DNA from: Rugalucina vietnamica
Taxonomy: Eukaryota > Mollusca > Bivalvia > Lucinida > Lucinidae
DNA: 64,000 nucleotides
Reading direction: 5' to 3'
NCBI GenBank assembly: GCA_964017185.1
Contig: OZ024876.1
Location: 12,339,726 to 12,403,725, forward strand
A program made the position numbers and the translations under genes. Positions 54,515-63,937 of this stretch are shown here, piece after piece. Positions within the stretch are counted from its first letter, which is position 1. Each line of letters begins with the position of its first letter. The notes beneath the pieces were generated by a model, which saw only the letters and a list, made by a program, of their open reading frames with translations, searched no databases and was not told the origin of the DNA.

Positions 54515-55027
54515 GGTTCTACTGAGTAAAGAACATAATGTGTAAATAACACAGTGTAATGTATACAAACTCATTGAATTATTTCTTTTTTTGGACAGGA
54601 TATTAAAACAATTAAGGCTGATAAATGTCAATGGCTCATTGAGACATTCTGTACAGGATTATGTCAGGATAAACAAACAACAATTTAACAGTTATACAAA
54701 TCAGGCTTCTGTTCCATTATTTGTTTAGATCACTAATAAACAGCTTTACAACAATGGCCGACACAGCCGACACAGCGTGGGAGTGCAGAACACCACATAA
54801 AGCACCGGATATCTATAGTTATCCATTAACAGTAGTCATAATCAAAGTATTGTGTGGAAACATTCTGTCAAAGCAGTTTTATCCCAGTACAAAACATTTA
54901 ATGATGTACATTTCAATGATAAATAATGACAAACCTGAATTACAGTTTCCTTAATCACTAACTTCTTAACATTTCTTTCCACCATCAGCAGCCAAAGGAT
55001 CGATAGTACACAATAGTGTATTAATTT
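54515..55027. other. Unassigned stretch
   Basis: ACAATGGCCGACACAGCCGA at 54752 starts a short frame without splice or family support. Confidence 0.35.
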
Positions 55028-55263
55028 GAGCTGCGACGCAAGAAAACTAGTCTTCGGGGTTACCGACCAGGTTTGACAAAAACCGGCCTGTGCAGTCACA
55101 GAAGATGGCTTCAGAGGCTGGAAATTTAGAATTCAGAAAGAAGAGGAATTGTTCTATCCGTGTAGCGAAAAAAAGGCGCTGATCAGCTTTGCAGTTACTA
55201 CAAAGCTGATCTGCGGCTTTGTTTTCGCATCGGCAAAAATCCGGTTTTCTTTTGACGCTGCTC
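55028..55263 (-). mobile_element. Family A MITE, reverse
   Basis: GAGCTGCGACGCAAG to TTTGACGCTGCTC; stem CTTTGCAGTTACTACAAAG. Confidence 0.8.
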
Positions 55264-55424
55264 ATTAATTCTCCCCCAGTACAGCACGGAATCTCGTTTT
55301 AACCATATAGAAACAACCAAGTTTCAGATCAGACTGCGCATCCATACCGTCTAATCAGAGCCTTTGTTGTTTGATACATAGAAGACATATCAGCAGGTTA
55401 TTCAAGCTTAGCTTCCTCCTAAGG

Positions 55425-55659
55425 GAGCCGCATCATGAGAAAACCGAATTTTTGCATATTAAAAAACAAAGGCGCTGATCAGCTTCGCAGTAACTGCGAA
55501 GCTGATCGGCGCCTTTGTTTTTGCTACACGGATAATACAATTCCACTTCTTCCCAAATCCAAAATTTCAAGCTTCTAGCCATCTTCTGTAGCTGCAGAGG
55601 CCAGTTTGTGGCAGACCTGGTCGGAAACCCCGAAGACCGGTTTCCTTGCGTTGCGGCTC
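55425..55659 (+). mobile_element. Family A MITE, forward, with odd flanks
   Basis: CGCAG-class stem. It is bordered by AAGCTTAGCTTCCTCCTAAG and TAAGCTAGCTTCCTCCTATG, an imperfect ~20-bp direct repeat in place of the usual 4 bp. Confidence 0.84.
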
Positions 55660-55716
55660 ATTCTAAGCTAGCTTCCTCCTATGGCTGATCAGACAATGTA
55701 ACAGCTGGGTGAAAAA

Positions 55717-55848
55717 TTAACCTATTTATGACAAATGAACTTGCCCATCGTTATCATTTCGGCAAGTCCATGTTCATATTTAGGGGGCTCAGGAGTGGTT
55801 GATGAAATGTGTCAGCCCAAAGTCGGAGGCTGCATTCTGTTTGCCTTA
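55717..55848. mobile_element. Family D foldback, partial copy 6
   Basis: TTAACCTATTTATGACAAAT and TTAGGGGGCTCAGGAGTGGT; right arm lost after TGCATTCTGTTTGCC. Confidence 0.62.
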
Positions 55849-56024
55849 GTAATACTGTCTTATTTAAAATAGGATGATCAGCTGATTTGAGTTAACGAAC
55901 AATTATTTTGTGCTGAGACAGATTTGTCACAGGCAGACTGAACATAATCAATAGCAATCAGACTGCAGAATGTACTAAAATTACACTACCACACCCAGTG
56001 TGTCTCAATGTGCACTGTTTATTT

Positions 56025-56479
56025 GAGCCGCTTCATGAGAAAGGTCTCACACAAATCAGGCTGTACAGTCACAGAAGCTTGAAATTTTGGATATAAGAAG
56101 AAGAGAAAGTGTAAGTACTATCCATGTAGAGAAAACAAAGGCGCTGATCAGCTTGGCATTTACCATGACTGTGACTTTAGAGACCAAATAATTTTTATTT
56201 TGTGTTAGACCTGGCCCTGTGGTTATAAAACTTTTTCCTGCTCAGCTCAGCTGAGAATGAAAATTAATCTATAAATATTGAAATAGCCCAAATAAAGTGA
56301 AATTTCTGGTGTAAATCACCAAAACCTGCAATTTATCCTGTTAATAATTTATATTCAAATTTTAACATTTTAATAGCAGAATATATTTAAATCTCAGCTG
56401 AGTTGAGCAGGTAAAAAGTTTTATAAACTAGGGGGTCTGGTCGGAAACCCCAAGGGCAGATTTTCTTGTGTCACGGCTC
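56025..56479 (-). mobile_element. Family A MITE, reverse, split by family F
   Basis: ATTT flanks; halves rejoin at TTAGACCTGG/TCGGAAACCCC. Confidence 0.82.
56210..56440. mobile_element. Family F foldback, copy 2
   Basis: GTTATAAAACTTTTTCCTGC with CTCAGCTCAGCTGAG and mirror; CTGG again at both borders. Confidence 0.78.
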
Positions 56480-56544
56480 ATTTGACTGTGGCACTCACTA
56501 GACCTTTTCCACCATGAGTCATACAATCATGTACCAATAACAAA

Positions 56545-56775
56545 TGAGCCACGTCGTGAGAAAACCGGATTTTTGTCTATGCGAAAACAAAGGCGCAGAT
56601 CAGCTTCACAGTAACGAAGCTGATCAGCGCCTTTGTTTTCGCTACACGGATAGTACAATCCTTCTTCTTCTTAAATCCGAAATTTCAAGCTTCTAGCGTT
56701 CTTCTGTGACTGTACAGGCCAGTTTGTGTCGGACCCGTCGGAAACCACATTGTTGGTTTTCTCTTGACGTGGCTC
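56545..56775 (+). mobile_element. Family A MITE, forward
   Basis: AAAT flanks; second TIR type on the left, first type on the right (CACATTGTTGGTTTTC), i.e. a mosaic copy. Confidence 0.85.
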
Positions 56776-56901
56776 AAATCAGTCATGATAATTTAAGATG
56801 AAATAGGATATAAATGTAATTTCCGGAAAATGAACAGACTGATGATTTCAAAAATGACATTTCAGAATCAAACTAATCAATATCTTGGATCAATACCAAA
56901 T

Positions 56902-57135
56902 GAGCCGCATCGTGAGAAAACGGGATTTTTGCCTATGCGAAAACAAAGGTGCAGATCAGCTTCGCAGTAACTGTGAAGCTGATCAACGCCTTTGTTTTCG
57001 CTACACGGATAGTACAATCCCTCTTCTTATTAAATCCGAGATTTCAAGCTTCTAGCCTGCTTCTGTGACTGTACAAGTCAGTTTGTGTCAGACCTTGTCG
57101 GAAACCCCGAATACCGGTTTTCTCGCGTCGCGGCC
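56902..57135 (+). mobile_element. Family A MITE, forward
   Basis: AAAT flanks; second TIR type on both ends; stem CTTCGCAGTAACTGTGAA has one mismatch. Confidence 0.85.
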
Positions 57136-57141
57136 CAAATA

Positions 57142-57170
57142 AGCTGCATCATAAGAAAAGCTACCCTGTA
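57142..57170. mobile_element. Family A end fragment
   Basis: AGCTGCATCATAAGAAAAGC resembles a family A terminus only. Confidence 0.45.
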
Positions 57171-57185
57171 TTGTGTTTTAATGAC

Positions 57186-57345
57186 CCAGTCAACAATTTC
57201 TAAGTAATATCTGGATGGTCAGCCACTATTTCCTAAATTCCTTGGTGTTAATCACTGACACAATGTCGTACTCGTGGGCAATGGGGATCGAACGGAAAAC
57301 CTTTTTACACCCAGTCTGGCAGTCCTATCACTCAGTTACTGCCCA
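57186..57345 (-). mobile_element. SINE-like sequence, reverse
   Basis: Minus strand: GTTCGATCCCCATTGCCC (B box) in the order of the SINE at 58310; the tail TTGTTGACTGGGTCATTAAA matches its 3' motif. Confidence 0.58.
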
Positions 57346-57530
57346 GTACACCTACTTTGAAAGGTACAAAATTTAAGAGATTCGCCCTCTTCCTCAATGA
57401 ACCCATGAATGATTGTATGTCAAGTGAATGACGCAATAATAGACTAAATAATTACAAAATGTCTGGTAGCTCTAAAAGAGTTAATTCCGGTCCATTCAAA
57501 CCATTAAGTAACACACAAGTGCAGAAAATG

Positions 57531-57560
57531 AGCCGCATCATGAGAAAACCAACAATGCAT
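57531..57560 (+). mobile_element. Family A end fragment
   Basis: GAGCCGCATCATGAGAAAAC only. Confidence 0.5.
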
Positions 57561-57689
57561 TGTAAAGCACTTTGGGGAGTGAAGTTTAAGAATGACAGAT
57601 CTATTTTACAGCACATGTATACTCAATCTAGGACAAAATCATAGACATTGTGGATTAGGTCCTCAGTCCTACAATGTAATTCTTTAAAA

Positions 57690-58216
57690 AAATATATTCT
57701 AGATCTTGACCTCTAGTCCCACCCATGCATGGGCCCTAGGGTCTAAGCCTTATGTGGTACCTATGGTGTAAGTATCAATGTTTTCTGACACATGGTCCTA
57801 CATAATATTAATCTTTGTAATTATTGTATCCAGCCCCACCCCTGGAGTTTGGTGCCATGGAATATAATTTATTCCTAAAGAGTATAGATCTATGATACAG
57901 ATAGGAAAACATTCAACCATACTTTAACCAAAACTTTGACCCAAATTAAATGTGACCTAGATTTTGACCTCCAGCCCTACCCCCAGGCATGGGCCCATGG
58001 ATTAAAGCAAACCCTATAGAGTACCTATGGTCCAAATGTGAATGGCTTGTGATCATTGGTTCATGAGATATACACCACCAGAGAAACTGTTACCAAAACT
58101 TTGACAAAAATTCTACGAACATTCCAGAATTACAAACTAAGAAACTAACTAACATATACGAATGGACAAACAGAAAAGCGAAAACTATATACCCATCGGC
58201 ATAAATGCCAGGGGTA
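57690..58216 (+). mobile_element. HINE-3-like repeat with ~250-bp cores
   Basis: Two cores share GACCTCTAGTCCCACCCATG / GACCTCCAGCCCTACCCCCA and CATGGGCCC, GTACCTATGGT. The right end is a hairpin: TATACCCATCGGCAT... then CCAGGGGTATAATTGAA. Reversed, it starts AATTATACCC, like the TTATACCC end of DINE-1-type Helentrons. Confidence 0.55.
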
Positions 58217-58309
58217 TAATTGAAAGCACCAGATGAACCATGTTACACTGATGTCCGTGCTACATATAGAGAGATTGTTGCATTTTCTTAAGCTTTCCTC
58301 TCATTTATT

Positions 58310-58502
58310 TATATTGAGGTTGAATGTCCCAGTCAACAATTTTTCAGTCATGTCCGGATGGAGCCAACGCTTCCTGGGTATTAACCAGTACTGCAGGGAG
58401 TTCATGTGTCTTGCTCAAGGACACAACACAGTGCCCCATGTGGGGATCAAACCCAGGACCTATCGATCTCTACGACGATGCTCTACCACCATGCCAACAC
58501 GC
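58310..58502 (-). mobile_element. tRNA-derived SINE, reverse
   Basis: Minus strand: GCATGGTGGTAGAGCATCG (A box), CCTGGGTTTGATCCCC (B box), GTGTCCTTGAGCAAGACACA, then CATGACTGAAAAATTGTTGA and CTGGGACATTCAACC. Confidence 0.75.
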
Positions 58503-58701
58503 TCACGGAAACTTTCTTCTGTTGTTGTAAAGACTGGCTATAGTGTCAGATTTAATCAGAAGCCGCTAAGACAGGTTATCTGTCTGCAAATCAGAGTTAC
58601 TTACCTTTGTTACATTTTTCATATCTTTCTATTCCCCTTCTGTTTCATCTCTCAGAGCTGTTGCTTTAATATTGCTGTTCTCTATGAACCTGGAATTAAA
58701 T

Positions 58702-58896
58702 GAGCAGCATCATGAGAAAACCAAACTTCCGTATTTCCGACCAGGTCCAACACAAACAAGGCCAGTACAATCTTGAGAAAAAGGCTAGAAGCTTGGACTT
58801 TTGAACATAAGAAGAAGAGGGATAATGATTGAACCATCCGTGAAGCAAAAACAAAGATGCTGATCAGCTGTGCAGTTACTGCACAACTGATCTGCG
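58702..58896 (-). mobile_element. Family A MITE, reverse, right end lost
   Basis: GTGCAG-class stem (GTGCAGTTACTGCAC); cut where HINE-4 begins (GCGCACACAAGGTA). Confidence 0.78.
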
Positions 58897-59548
58897 CACA
58901 CAAGGTACCCTCTATCCATTCACTAAAATGCCAGAAAAAATGACTAAGTTCAAGTGAAAAAAATGACAAAAAATAATCCAAGGATTATATCCAAACCACA
59001 TGCATATCTTCAGACCATGCCCATAACACATGTAAAGTTTTTAATTAATTGGCATGAAACTGTAGGAGGAGTTGCGCACACAAGGTATCCACTGCCCATT
59101 CACTTTCATTGTGAAAATGCCCGAGAAATGGCTAAGTTCAAATTGCGAAAAAAGTGACAAAAATTAGTCTGAGGATTATATCCAAACCACATGCATATCT
59201 TCAAAGCATGGTCACAACATCTGTAAAGTTTCAAGAGAATCGGAATAAAACTGTAGGAGGAGTTGCGCACACAATGTAGCCACTATCTATTCACTTTATC
59301 AAGAATTAAAAAGGGAAATAACTCTCACAGAATGGGCCCCTAGCCCCTTGAATTTACCTGAAAGAAAAAATACGGGTCCTCTTAATTTTCATATACAAAC
59401 TACAGACATGTACCAAATTTCAAGATCCTAGCTCTAACGGTTCCTGACCGAGTGCTCATGCATCACAGACCGACAGACAGACTCACTGCACTCACTGCAT
59501 GGACAGACATATACCCCTCAACTTCTTCCGAAGTTGGGGGCATAATTA
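58895..59548 (+). mobile_element. HINE-4-like repeat with ~185-bp cores
   Basis: Cores repeat GTTGCGCACACAAGGTA, GGATTATATCCAAACCACAT and CTGTAGGAGGAGTTGCGCAC. Then a GACCGACAGACAGAC tract and the hairpin CCCCTCAACTTCTTCCGAAG with TTGGGGGCATAATTAA. Confidence 0.65.
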
Positions 59549-59978
59549 AAATTTCAGTCACTAATCATATTCTGAAGTTGTACATTTTAGTTTGTTTTAT
59601 ACCTCGTTTGATATTGCTGCATTATAATACCCATACAAAGCAGTTATAGTGTGATTACCCCCAAAAAAGCATGTATTATGTATACAAAGACAATTTCTTT
59701 TACTTCATAAATTCTGTTGTGTAGTCTGTCCCAAGTTTTGAAATCAACAGTTTACATAATAATAGACTGTTTATTTTGAAGTATCTGTTCAAGCCAGATT
59801 TGAGCAATGAAAAAGTACATGTAGGTCTGAAAATTTTAACACCTATACTAAAAGTAAGGTGCCGTCAGTTAGGTCTGTGTATCACTCTTTCCTGGCATAG
59901 CAAGGATAATTACTTTTCTGTTTATAGTGCCCTGCTATAAGCCCCACACCCAAGGGACAAACTGATGGTCAAAACCCT
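59549..59978. other. Unassigned stretch
   Basis: Nothing recognised. Confidence 0.4.
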
Positions 59979-60212
59979 GAGCCACCTCATGAGAAAACCA
60001 ACGATGTGGTTTCCGAACAGGTACGACACAGACCGGTCTTTGCAGTCACAGAAGATGGCTAGAGGCTGGAAATTTTGGATTTAGAAAGTAGAGGAATTGT
60101 ACTTTCCATGAAGCGAAAACAAAGGCGCTGATCAACTTCGCAGTTACTGCGAAGCTGATCTGCGCCTTTGTTTTCGCATATGCAGATTGTTGGTTTTCCC
60201 ATGCAGCGGCTC
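59979..60212 (-). mobile_element. Family A MITE, reverse, intact
   Basis: CGCAG-class stem (CTTCGCAGTTACTGCGAA). Confidence 0.85.
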
Positions 60213-60636
60213 ACCCTGTTCTTAGCCCAACCCTTCATTGCAGAAAATCCCATCCGGGTTACAAGGACCATAATGTTAAAACACCTGCACTTGGGAGGCA
60301 AAAGTATCTGTCAAGTACGTGGAGGGAGGAAGGGGAGGGCATTAGGTTGCAGATGACTGGTGCATCTGCATATCCGAAATGCAGGGTTTAGCTTGGCATC
60401 GCCCAAATACTTTTGGAACCACAAGTTAACCCTTTAATCATGTAATCAGGTTAAAACCAGTAAAGTTTTAAGGTCGATAAACATCTGATAATCTAGGAGT
60501 CTGATAAACCATACAGCTTCAAAGGAAGTCAAATTATTTCAGTGATTTGATTTAATCCAACAATTTAATGAATTGAATTTAAATGCTGCTGCATGACTTC
60601 GGTCTATCTGACTAAAAATAAGATCAAAGATTTTTT
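60213..60636. other. Unassigned stretch
   Basis: TGACTGGTGCATCTG at 60356 resembles the end of family H; otherwise nothing. Confidence 0.4.
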
Positions 60637-60770
60637 GAGCCGCGTCATGAGAAAACCGGATTTTTGCCTATGCGAAAACAAAGACACAGATTAGCTGTGC
60701 AGTAATTGCACAGCCTTTGTTTTCGCTACATGGATAGTGTCTTCTACTTAAATCCAAAAATTCAAGCTTC
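60637..60770 (+). mobile_element. Family A MITE, forward, right end lost to family H
   Basis: GTGCA-class half stem; stops after AATTCAAGCTTC where TAATGCACTAG begins. Confidence 0.76.
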
Positions 60771-60960
60771 TAATGCACTAGTCATTTGTATCTACGGCAC
60801 CCAAAGGGCCGGGGAATAGCGGGGCTTTTAACTTTTTGAACTTTAAAGCATGCTTAAAAGCCCCGCCCTGCGGGCCCAAATTTTTGGTAAAATTCCTGCT
60901 AAAAGCCCCGGCCCTCTGGTGACTGCCAATAATGATGAGTGACTACAAATGACCTATGCT
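60771..60960. mobile_element. Family H GC-rich foldback
   Basis: AGTCATTTGTATCTACGG and GTGACTACAAATGACC are inverted; inside, GCGGGGCTTTTAACTTTTTG mirrors GCTTAAAAGCCCCGC and GCTAAAAGCCCCGGCC. Confidence 0.62.
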
Positions 60961-61116
60961 ATGTGAATAATCTTTTACTAGCATGGTGCTGAGATTAGGC
61001 ATATGTTAGCCCAGTAGTTTCAGAGAAGAATTTGAACACCTCCAGAGAGCCGTGCTCTTGAAATTTTGCATACTACGGTAGTATACAACAACTGTGGCTG
61101 ACAGGTCATTTATTTC

Positions 61117-61222
61117 CCTTGGGGAAAAAATTAACTTTAATTTTTTCTGCTGGGGAAAAAATGGGCCGGCACATTCTTTTCCCGGGGGAAAAAACTGACC
61201 AGGGAAAAAATTACCGTCACAC
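61117..61222. repeat. Low-complexity GGGGAAAAAA stretch
   Basis: Repeated GGGGAAAAAATTAAC, GGGGAAAAAATGGG, GGGGGAAAAAACTG, GGGAAAAAATTACC. Confidence 0.7.
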
Positions 61223-61264
61223 TAGAGACATTTTTTTGGCATTTTGACAATAAGTGAATATTAT

Positions 61265-61375
61265 TGGGTACCTTGTGTGCGCAACTCCTCCAACAGTTTT
61301 TATTCAGATTCCTTTAAAGATTATACTGACATTAGTCTGAAGATATGCATTTGGTTTGGATATGTGTTTTTTCTC
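61265..61375 (-). mobile_element. HINE-4 core fragment, reverse
   Basis: GTACCTTGTGTGCGCAACTC and AGTCTGAAGATATGCAT match the minus strand of the 58895-59548 core. Confidence 0.62.
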
Positions 61376-61580
61376 AGATTATCTTTGTGTAACTACATAA
61401 ATCAAGGTGGGGGAAATAAATTCTCAAAATTTGCTTGTTGTCTAAAAAGTTCCTTCTAACATGCTATGTATAAACTGTTTAATACAAAAAAGGGAAACTA
61501 ATTAAACTTAAGTTAAGTGACCAAAAATGAAAATGAAAGCTAGCTTCCTGGCCAAAGAAAGACTTTCACAAGAAAAAGTA

Positions 61581-62717
61581 CCAGAGGATCAATGGTCCTG
61601 TAAACGCTCAACTGAGTCTGCTGCATATACCAATAAACATTTTTGAATATTATGGTATTTAACCCCAGTGCAGGGGCAGATGAAGCCCTTGGGTTGTTTT
61701 CTTTTTTTTAGAATAATCAATATTCTGTCCATTTGCCAATTTCTTGCTGGCTTTTCCCTTCAAATGACATTTTATCAGTTTTTCCCATTCAAATGCATGG
61801 GCAACCAATGTTGACCTTGCCATAAACTGTGTCAAGGTCTTCACAGGGTCATGATTTATATATACATTGTAGTACTTTAGCCATCAATGCTTCACGCCAA
61901 GTTTAATTAAAATCAGTCTATTGGTTTCAGAGAAAAAGATTTTTGAAGGGTTTTTACATTATATGGGCATGGCGGCCATCTTGGTCATGTGACCTAGAGT
62001 ATTTATATACACATTGGTTCCCCCATCCTATAGATGCTTCACATAAAATTTGGCTTTAATAGGCCAAGTGGTTTCAGAGGAGAAGATGTTTGAGTATTAT
62101 GGTAAAATACATGTATATTGCCCGGGGTGGGGGCATATGAGCCCTTCGGTTTCCTTAGCTACCCATTTCCTGCAAGATTTTCGCCTAAAATGACTTTTTA
62201 AAAGTTTTCCCTATTCCTTGTCGTAAAATAGGTCAAGGTCACCACAGGGTCATGATTTATATATACATTGTAGTACTTTAGCCGTTGATGCTTCATGCCA
62301 AGTTTCTTTGAAATCGGTCCACCGGTTTCTGAGAAGAAGATTTTTGAAGGGCTTTTACAATATATGGGCATGGCAGCCATGTGAACTAGATTATTTATAT
62401 ATACATGTACATTGATTCCCCCATTCCATAAATGCTTCACATAAAATTTGGCTTTGATTGGCCAAGCAGTTTCAGAGAAGATATTTGAATATTATGGTAA
62501 TATACATGTATAATGCCCCGGGGCAGATGAGCCCCTGGGGTCCAATTTTTTTCAGAATCATTAATATTCAATCCTACTGCCCATTTCCTGCAAGACTTTC
62601 ACTTATTTTAAATGACATTTTAAAAGTTTTCCCCATTCAAATGCATTGGTGACCTATGTTGACCTTGCCATAAAATAGGTCAAGGTCATGATTTATATGT
62701 ACATTGTACACAGTGTA
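61581..62717 (+). mobile_element. HINE-B element, right end lost
   Basis: CCAGAGGATCAATGGTCCTG start; three cores, the last ending at AGGTCAAGGTCATGATTTAT. No GACG tract or terminal hairpin. Confidence 0.78.
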
Positions 62718-63257
62718 TATCCGAGCGTATGCAGAACAGACGGTTACGGAACGGACAGACGTTTACAGGAGCACGCGCTTTTTCGCGCCAAAACTGTTTT
62801 GTACAGTTTTTCATCCAAAACTGTACGCTTCGAATGTATTGTTATATCGGCCTTGCATGTCCATCTACTATCTTCCAAAACACCATAATTTCCGGCATGG
62901 AAACCTTGTAGTTTAAGCAGAATTTTGTTGCTTAGCAAAAACATTACGGAGCGGAACAGTCTACAGATTCGTTTATGTTACGGGGCGGAACAGACGTAGC
63001 CTACGAAAAAAACAGACGAATCAGCATACGGAGCGGTCACAGACGGCCATGAATACTACATGAACAACACTGTGATGTCAAATATAACACTTTGCGGCAA
63101 CCTTCTGTATTGTAGCACTTGAACGTGACCAGATGGAATACACCTGGTGACCTGGATCAGCATCGTACATGTATCAGAAAAGCATCGACTATGTTGTGAA
63201 AACAAAAAGTTGTTTGGGGGCAAACAGCAGATCAGAGAGAGAGGGGGTGGGGGGAGA
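62718..63257. other. Unassigned stretch with ACGGAGCGG repeats
   Basis: TTACGGAACGGACAGACG, TTACGGAGCGGAACAG, TTACGGGGCGGAACAGACG and ATACGGAGCGG recur. Short frames are open in several registers without support. Confidence 0.45.
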
Positions 63258-63329
63258 GGTCCCGATAGCTCAGTGATAAAAGCGCCCGCTTCGGGGGCGA
63301 GATGTCGTGGGTTCGCCCAGGCCGCGCCA
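63258..63329 (+). tRNA. tRNA-like sequence, probably a SINE head
   Basis: GGTCCCGATAGCTCAGTGAT with an A box, stem CGCCC/GGGCG around CTTCGG, and B box GTGGGTTCGCCC, 72 nt. The acceptor ends do not pair well, so likely a pseudo-tRNA. Confidence 0.5.
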
Positions 63330-63550
63330 TATCAAATGCGTTAAAATGGTAACAATGGCTTCCTTGGTGCTCAGCATCACGAGGCAATCACGGCTTTTCT
63401 TCTCCTTTAAATATAGTATCACTAATAGTGCATATCTAACAATAAATTCTGAAATAAAAGACTGAAAAAAGTCTGAAAAGGTCCGATAATAAGACTCATG
63501 TCTGTTTTAACCGGAGGTCTATATGGAAGGCTGGCATTCGTGCTGAATAC

Positions 63551-63581
63551 GTTAGTAATATAGAGACCCTATATTACTAAC
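63551..63581. other. Perfect 13-bp hairpin at the zinc-finger stop codon
   Basis: GTTAGTAATATAG and CTATATTACTAAC flank a 5-base loop. The stem encodes the last residues and the stop of the zinc-finger exon, so it may be a chance fossil repeat or a 3'-end structure. Confidence 0.6.
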
Positions 63582-63937
63582 ATCAAACTTTGCGCACAAA
63601 GGATCATCCGGAACCACATCAAATAGATTCTTTTGTGGTTTGTTTGAAGAGAATGTCATTTCAATGGACTTTTTCAGGGTGTTCATTTTTTTCCGTTTAA
63701 ATCTGTCAGCATTTTGGATCAACACTCTGTCATCACTGGTGACAGAGATGTCATGTTCCACCGGTCGAATATTTTCATACACCCTTGTCCTGTGACCCAG
63801 TGCGCCCGTCGTACAGTCAAGCTCGAGTTCTCGGTATTTGAGCCAGAGTTCTCCATGTTGATCACACAGATGGTCTATTATGGATTTAAAGTCATCTGTA
63901 GAGAATTCACAATAATAGCAGCTGTATCTATTCAAGG
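63552..63937 (-). CDS. C2H2 zinc-finger exon of an unrecognised protein
   Basis: The minus-strand frame is open for about 130 residues and ends TAA at 63554-63552. TTTATATTTTCAG just before 63937 looks like an acceptor, so this is probably a terminal exon; an ATG at 63953 gives the alternative of an intact start. A single finger reads YSCYYCEF with spacing C-x2-C-x12-H-x4-H (C12, C15, H28, H33 counted from that ATG). It is followed by an acidic, then lysine-rich stretch (KRKKMNTLKK). I do not recognise the family. It could be a host gene or part of a DNA transposon protein. Confidence 0.5.

Noticed and set aside
24328-60356. Many 60-140-codon frames reading MGKPTICICENKGADQLR or ADQRLCFRYSDSTIPLLL
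   Set aside because: These lie within family A copies, in different frames and on both strands. They are broken in most copies and match a non-coding MITE.
63258-63329. Functional tRNA gene
   Set aside because: Box sequences are present, but the acceptor stem fails to pair and the body resembles a SINE head.
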